From Saprospiraceae bacterium (GTDB lineage: Bacteria > Bacteroidota > Bacteroidia > Chitinophagales > Saprospiraceae), in assembly GCA_019638455.1 (NCBI GenBank), contig JAHBTU010000001.1:1255501-1319500 (forward strand): a DNA stretch of 64,000 nucleotides, read 5' to 3'. The position numbers were made by a program, and so were the translations under genes. How positions within the stretch are numbered: position 1 is the first letter of the stretch; each line of letters opens with the position of its first letter. The notes under the pieces are model-generated. The model worked only from the letters and a program-made list of their open reading frames with translations. It was not told the origin of the DNA and did no database searches. This document shows, piece after piece, positions 62,374 to 64,000 of the stretch.

Positions 62374-62407
62374 GCCCCGTCTGCTCTTCGCAGGCGGGGC
62401 TGTTTTT
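62374..62407 (+). terminator. Rho-independent terminator
   Basis: GCCCCGTCTGC at 62374-62384 pairs with GCAGGCGGGGC at 62390-62400 (one T-G pair), five-base loop, then TGTTTTT. Confidence 0.88.
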
Positions 62408-62442
62408 ATGCCTGACTTGCCAAGATTTTTCGGATAAATATA

Positions 62443-63006
62443 TTATTCCGTTTCCCCCCAGCGGAAACTATCCAATCCGAATCCCGCCAAATCCAGCACC
62501 CTGTCCACTACTGTAGCCGCGATGGCCTCCAAATCGGATGGCTTGGAATAAAAAGACGGGCTGGCTGGGCAGATGATGCCGCCAGCTTCCGCCACTGTTT
62601 TCATGTTGTTGATATGAATCAGGCTAAGCGGCGTGTCGCGGGTGACGAGGATGAGGCGGCGACGCTCTTTTAGCACCACGTCAGCGGCGCGAGTCACAAG
62701 GTCATTGCTAATCCCAGTGGCGATGCGGGCCAGCATCCCCATCGAACACGGGCAGACAATCATGGTATCGTATCGGGCAGAACCTGAGGCGAATGGTGCG
62801 TAGAAGTCATTTTTTTCGTAAAATTGAAAGGGGTATCGAGTAAAGTCAGGGGGGCCGATTTCCAGTTCCCAATTGATTTTCGCATTGTCGGAAAGCACCA
62901 CCCCCACGGCACCCCATTGGCCTTGCAGCCCAGCCAACTTGTCGAGCAGCACCTTCGCATAAATAGAGCCGGAAGACCCGGCAACGGCAACGATTATTTT
63001 TTTCAT
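62443..63006 (-). CDS. ubiX: UbiX-type flavin prenyltransferase
   Basis: 187 residues from ATG 63006 (MKKIIVAVAGSSGSIYAK). Flavoprotein fold enzyme that prenylates FMN to make the cofactor of UbiD decarboxylases. The FMN and prenyl-phosphate sites show as AVAGSSGSIYA, TMIVCPCSMGMLARIATGISNDLVTRAADV, KERRRLILVTRDTPLS and ICPASPSFYSKPSDLE. UbiD is not in the window. The longer frame to 63108 has no match. Confidence 0.95.
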   Translation of the reverse strand: MKKIIVAVAGSSGSIYAKVLLDKLAGLQGQWGAVGVVLSDNAKINWELEIGPPDFTRYPFQFYEKNDFYAPFASGSARYDTMIVCPCSMGMLARIATGISNDLVTRAADVVLKERRRLILVTRDTPLSLIHINNMKTVAEAGGIICPASPSFYSKPSDLEAIAATVVDRVLDLAGFGLDSFRWGETE

Positions 63007-63052
63007 GGCATCAAAAACTGGAATGGCGAGATAAAGTTTGGCCACACGCCCC

Positions 63053-63127
63053 CGATTGACTGACAAGTTTTTTTGAAAGCCCGCCCGCCCGTTGGAAACA
63101 TGAGCCAAAGTTTGGCAGCACGAAGCA
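63053..63127 (+). repeat. Possible degenerate family 2 right half
   Basis: GGAAACATGAGCCAAAGTTTGGCAGCACGAAGCATA resembles the right end of family 2 (GCCATGCCCAAAGCTTGGCGGCGCGAGGCAT), with a CCAAA...TTTGG palindrome. The left half is not convincing. Confidence 0.4.
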
Positions 63128-63135
63128 TACCTTTG
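63128..63135 (+). promoter_or_regulatory. Bacteroidota -7 box
   Basis: TACCTTTG fits TAnnTTTG, 23 bases before the ATG at 63159; it lies right at the end of a family 2-like remnant. Confidence 0.5.
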
Positions 63136-63158
63136 CTACTAAACAACTTCCTCCGCTC

Positions 63159-64000
63159 ATGGAAATTTCAACCTTCAAGGCAAATACAATCGCATTCATA
63201 CTCTTTGCATACTCGTTTTTCGGAGCATATTCTTGCGAAAAAAACAAGTCGAAACCCTCAATATCCGCGCACGACGATGCCACTCCTCCCCCCGGCGCGC
63301 TTTTTCAAAAAATTCCTTCCGCTCAAAGCAACATCCGCTTCATGACTGAGGCGAAAGAGGATTTTACCAACAACATCATTCTCAACCCCAATTTTTACAA
63401 CGGTGGCGGAGTCGGCGTGATTGACGTGAACAACGACGGCCTACCCGACCTGTTCTTCACCAGCACCACCGGGCGCTGCGGGCTTTACCTAAACGAAGGC
63501 AACTTCAAATTCCGCGATATCACCGACGCGGCAGGAGTCGCAGCAGCGGAAGGGTTCAAAACCGGCATCGCCATCGCCGATGTGAACGGCGACGGCTGGG
63601 AAGACATATATGTGTGCAGGGGCGGCCTCCACCCCAACGAGCAACGTCGCAACCTCCTGTTTATCAACAATCAGAACAACACATTTACCGAAAGCGCCAA
63701 AGCATATAAAGTAGATGACTTTTCTGCCAGCAACTGCGCCAACTTCTTCGATTACGACCTCGACGGCGACCTTGACCTGTATGTGGTGAACTATCCCACA
63801 GACTTCCAATTGGCCCACCGCATGGATTTGGTACAACAACCGGACGGCAAAATAGTGCGCAACAAAAAACCACACACCGAATTCGATTCCGACCGCTTGT
63901 TTCGCAACAACGGCAACGGGACATTTACAGACGTGACCCAATCGGCAGGTGTCGAAAATATCGCTTTCGGACTTAGCAGCCTTGCATTGGACTGGAACCA
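63159..64000 (+). CDS. VCBS/FG-GAP repeat (CRTAC1-like) lipoprotein, 3' end cut by window edge
   Basis: 280 residues visible from ATG 63159; the frame stays open to the window end. A lipoprotein signal (NTIAFILFAYSFFGAYSCEKN) comes first. Then Ca-binding FG-GAP/VCBS blade motifs recur: VGVIDVNNDGLPDLFF, GIAIADVNGDGWEDIYVC, FFDYDLDGDLDLYVVN, each a DxNxDGxxD loop, separated by LYLNEGNFKFRDIT and LFRNNGNGTFTDVT repeats. This layout matches the large CRTAC1/ASPIC-type beta-propeller proteins common in Bacteroidota, usually over 1000 residues. Surface or periplasmic binding role; unknown ligand. Confidence 0.9.
   Translation, partial: MEISTFKANTIAFILFAYSFFGAYSCEKNKSKPSISAHDDATPPPGALFQKIPSAQSNIRFMTEAKEDFTNNIILNPNFYNGGGVGVIDVNNDGLPDLFFTSTTGRCGLYLNEGNFKFRDITDAAGVAAAEGFKTGIAIADVNGDGWEDIYVCRGGLHPNEQRRNLLFINNQNNTFTESAKAYKVDDFSASNCANFFDYDLDGDLDLYVVNYPTDFQLAHRMDLVQQPDGKIVRNKKPHTEFDSDRLFRNNGNGTFTDVTQSAGVENIAFGLSSLALDWN

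Overview
The window looks like chromosome of a gliding or predatory-type Bacteroidota, most plausibly Saprospiraceae (Lewinella/Haliscomenobacter-like). Grounds: type IX secretion sorting domains on several secreted proteins, a PorP/SprF homologue, a 1.5-kDa-residue-scale SprB-repeat protein with a gliding-type C-terminus, Bacteroidota promoter boxes (TAnnTTTG) in front of many genes, BshB1 of bacillithiol synthesis, and atpD-atpC standing apart from the rest of the ATP synthase genes. No rRNA, tRNA, CRISPR array or complete insertion sequence was found.

Layout. 0-7 kb (minus): a truncated TPR lipoprotein, then an apparent operon of a TonB receptor and two DUF4331 proteins. 7-13 kb: purH, nth, bshB1 and small envelope proteins. 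13-21 kb: atpDC, a LysM transglycosylase, an orphan LytTR regulator, ftsY, fructose-bisphosphate aldolase, a class-A-lactamase-like serine hydrolase. 22-29.4 kb (plus): a GltD-like flavoprotein and the two subunits of a 2-oxoacid:ferredoxin oxidoreductase, split by lspA, a broken VapBC-type pair and an AT-rich HNH endonuclease gene. 29-41 kb: secreted endonuclease I, a phosphodiesterase/flippase pair, Mpo1-like protein, PorP/SprF, OPT transporter, a frameshifted outer-membrane barrel, an ABC1 kinase. 40-43.5 kb (minus): pyrR, pyrB, sigZ, a tiny Cys-rich secreted peptide, and a PIG-L deacetylase with a Cys-rich tail. 43.8-57 kb (plus): two tandem secreted metzincins, a polysaccharide flippase, hutI, the SprB-repeat giant and an M19 dipeptidase lipoprotein. 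57-64 kb: a coiled-coil protein with 19-residue tandem repeats, asd, psd, small envelope proteins, ubiX, and the start of a VCBS/FG-GAP lipoprotein that runs off the window.

Intergenic DNA is unusually rich in dispersed repeats. One roughly 160-180 bp family (four full copies plus an inverted pair of right ends) varies by an exact 21-bp hairpin module; a second roughly 100 bp family has at least four copies; a third is the GACAGGATT...TTTACAGG hairpin. A 360-bp spacer at 38 kb is made almost wholly of nested palindromes. The most system-like observations are the sigZ / Cys-peptide / Cys-tailed deacetylase locus, the TonB-DUF4331 operon, and the insertion of mobile-type genes into the ferredoxin oxidoreductase operon. 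Two genes share the same defect, one base missing at an A-run, which may be real decay, programmed slippage or sequencing error.
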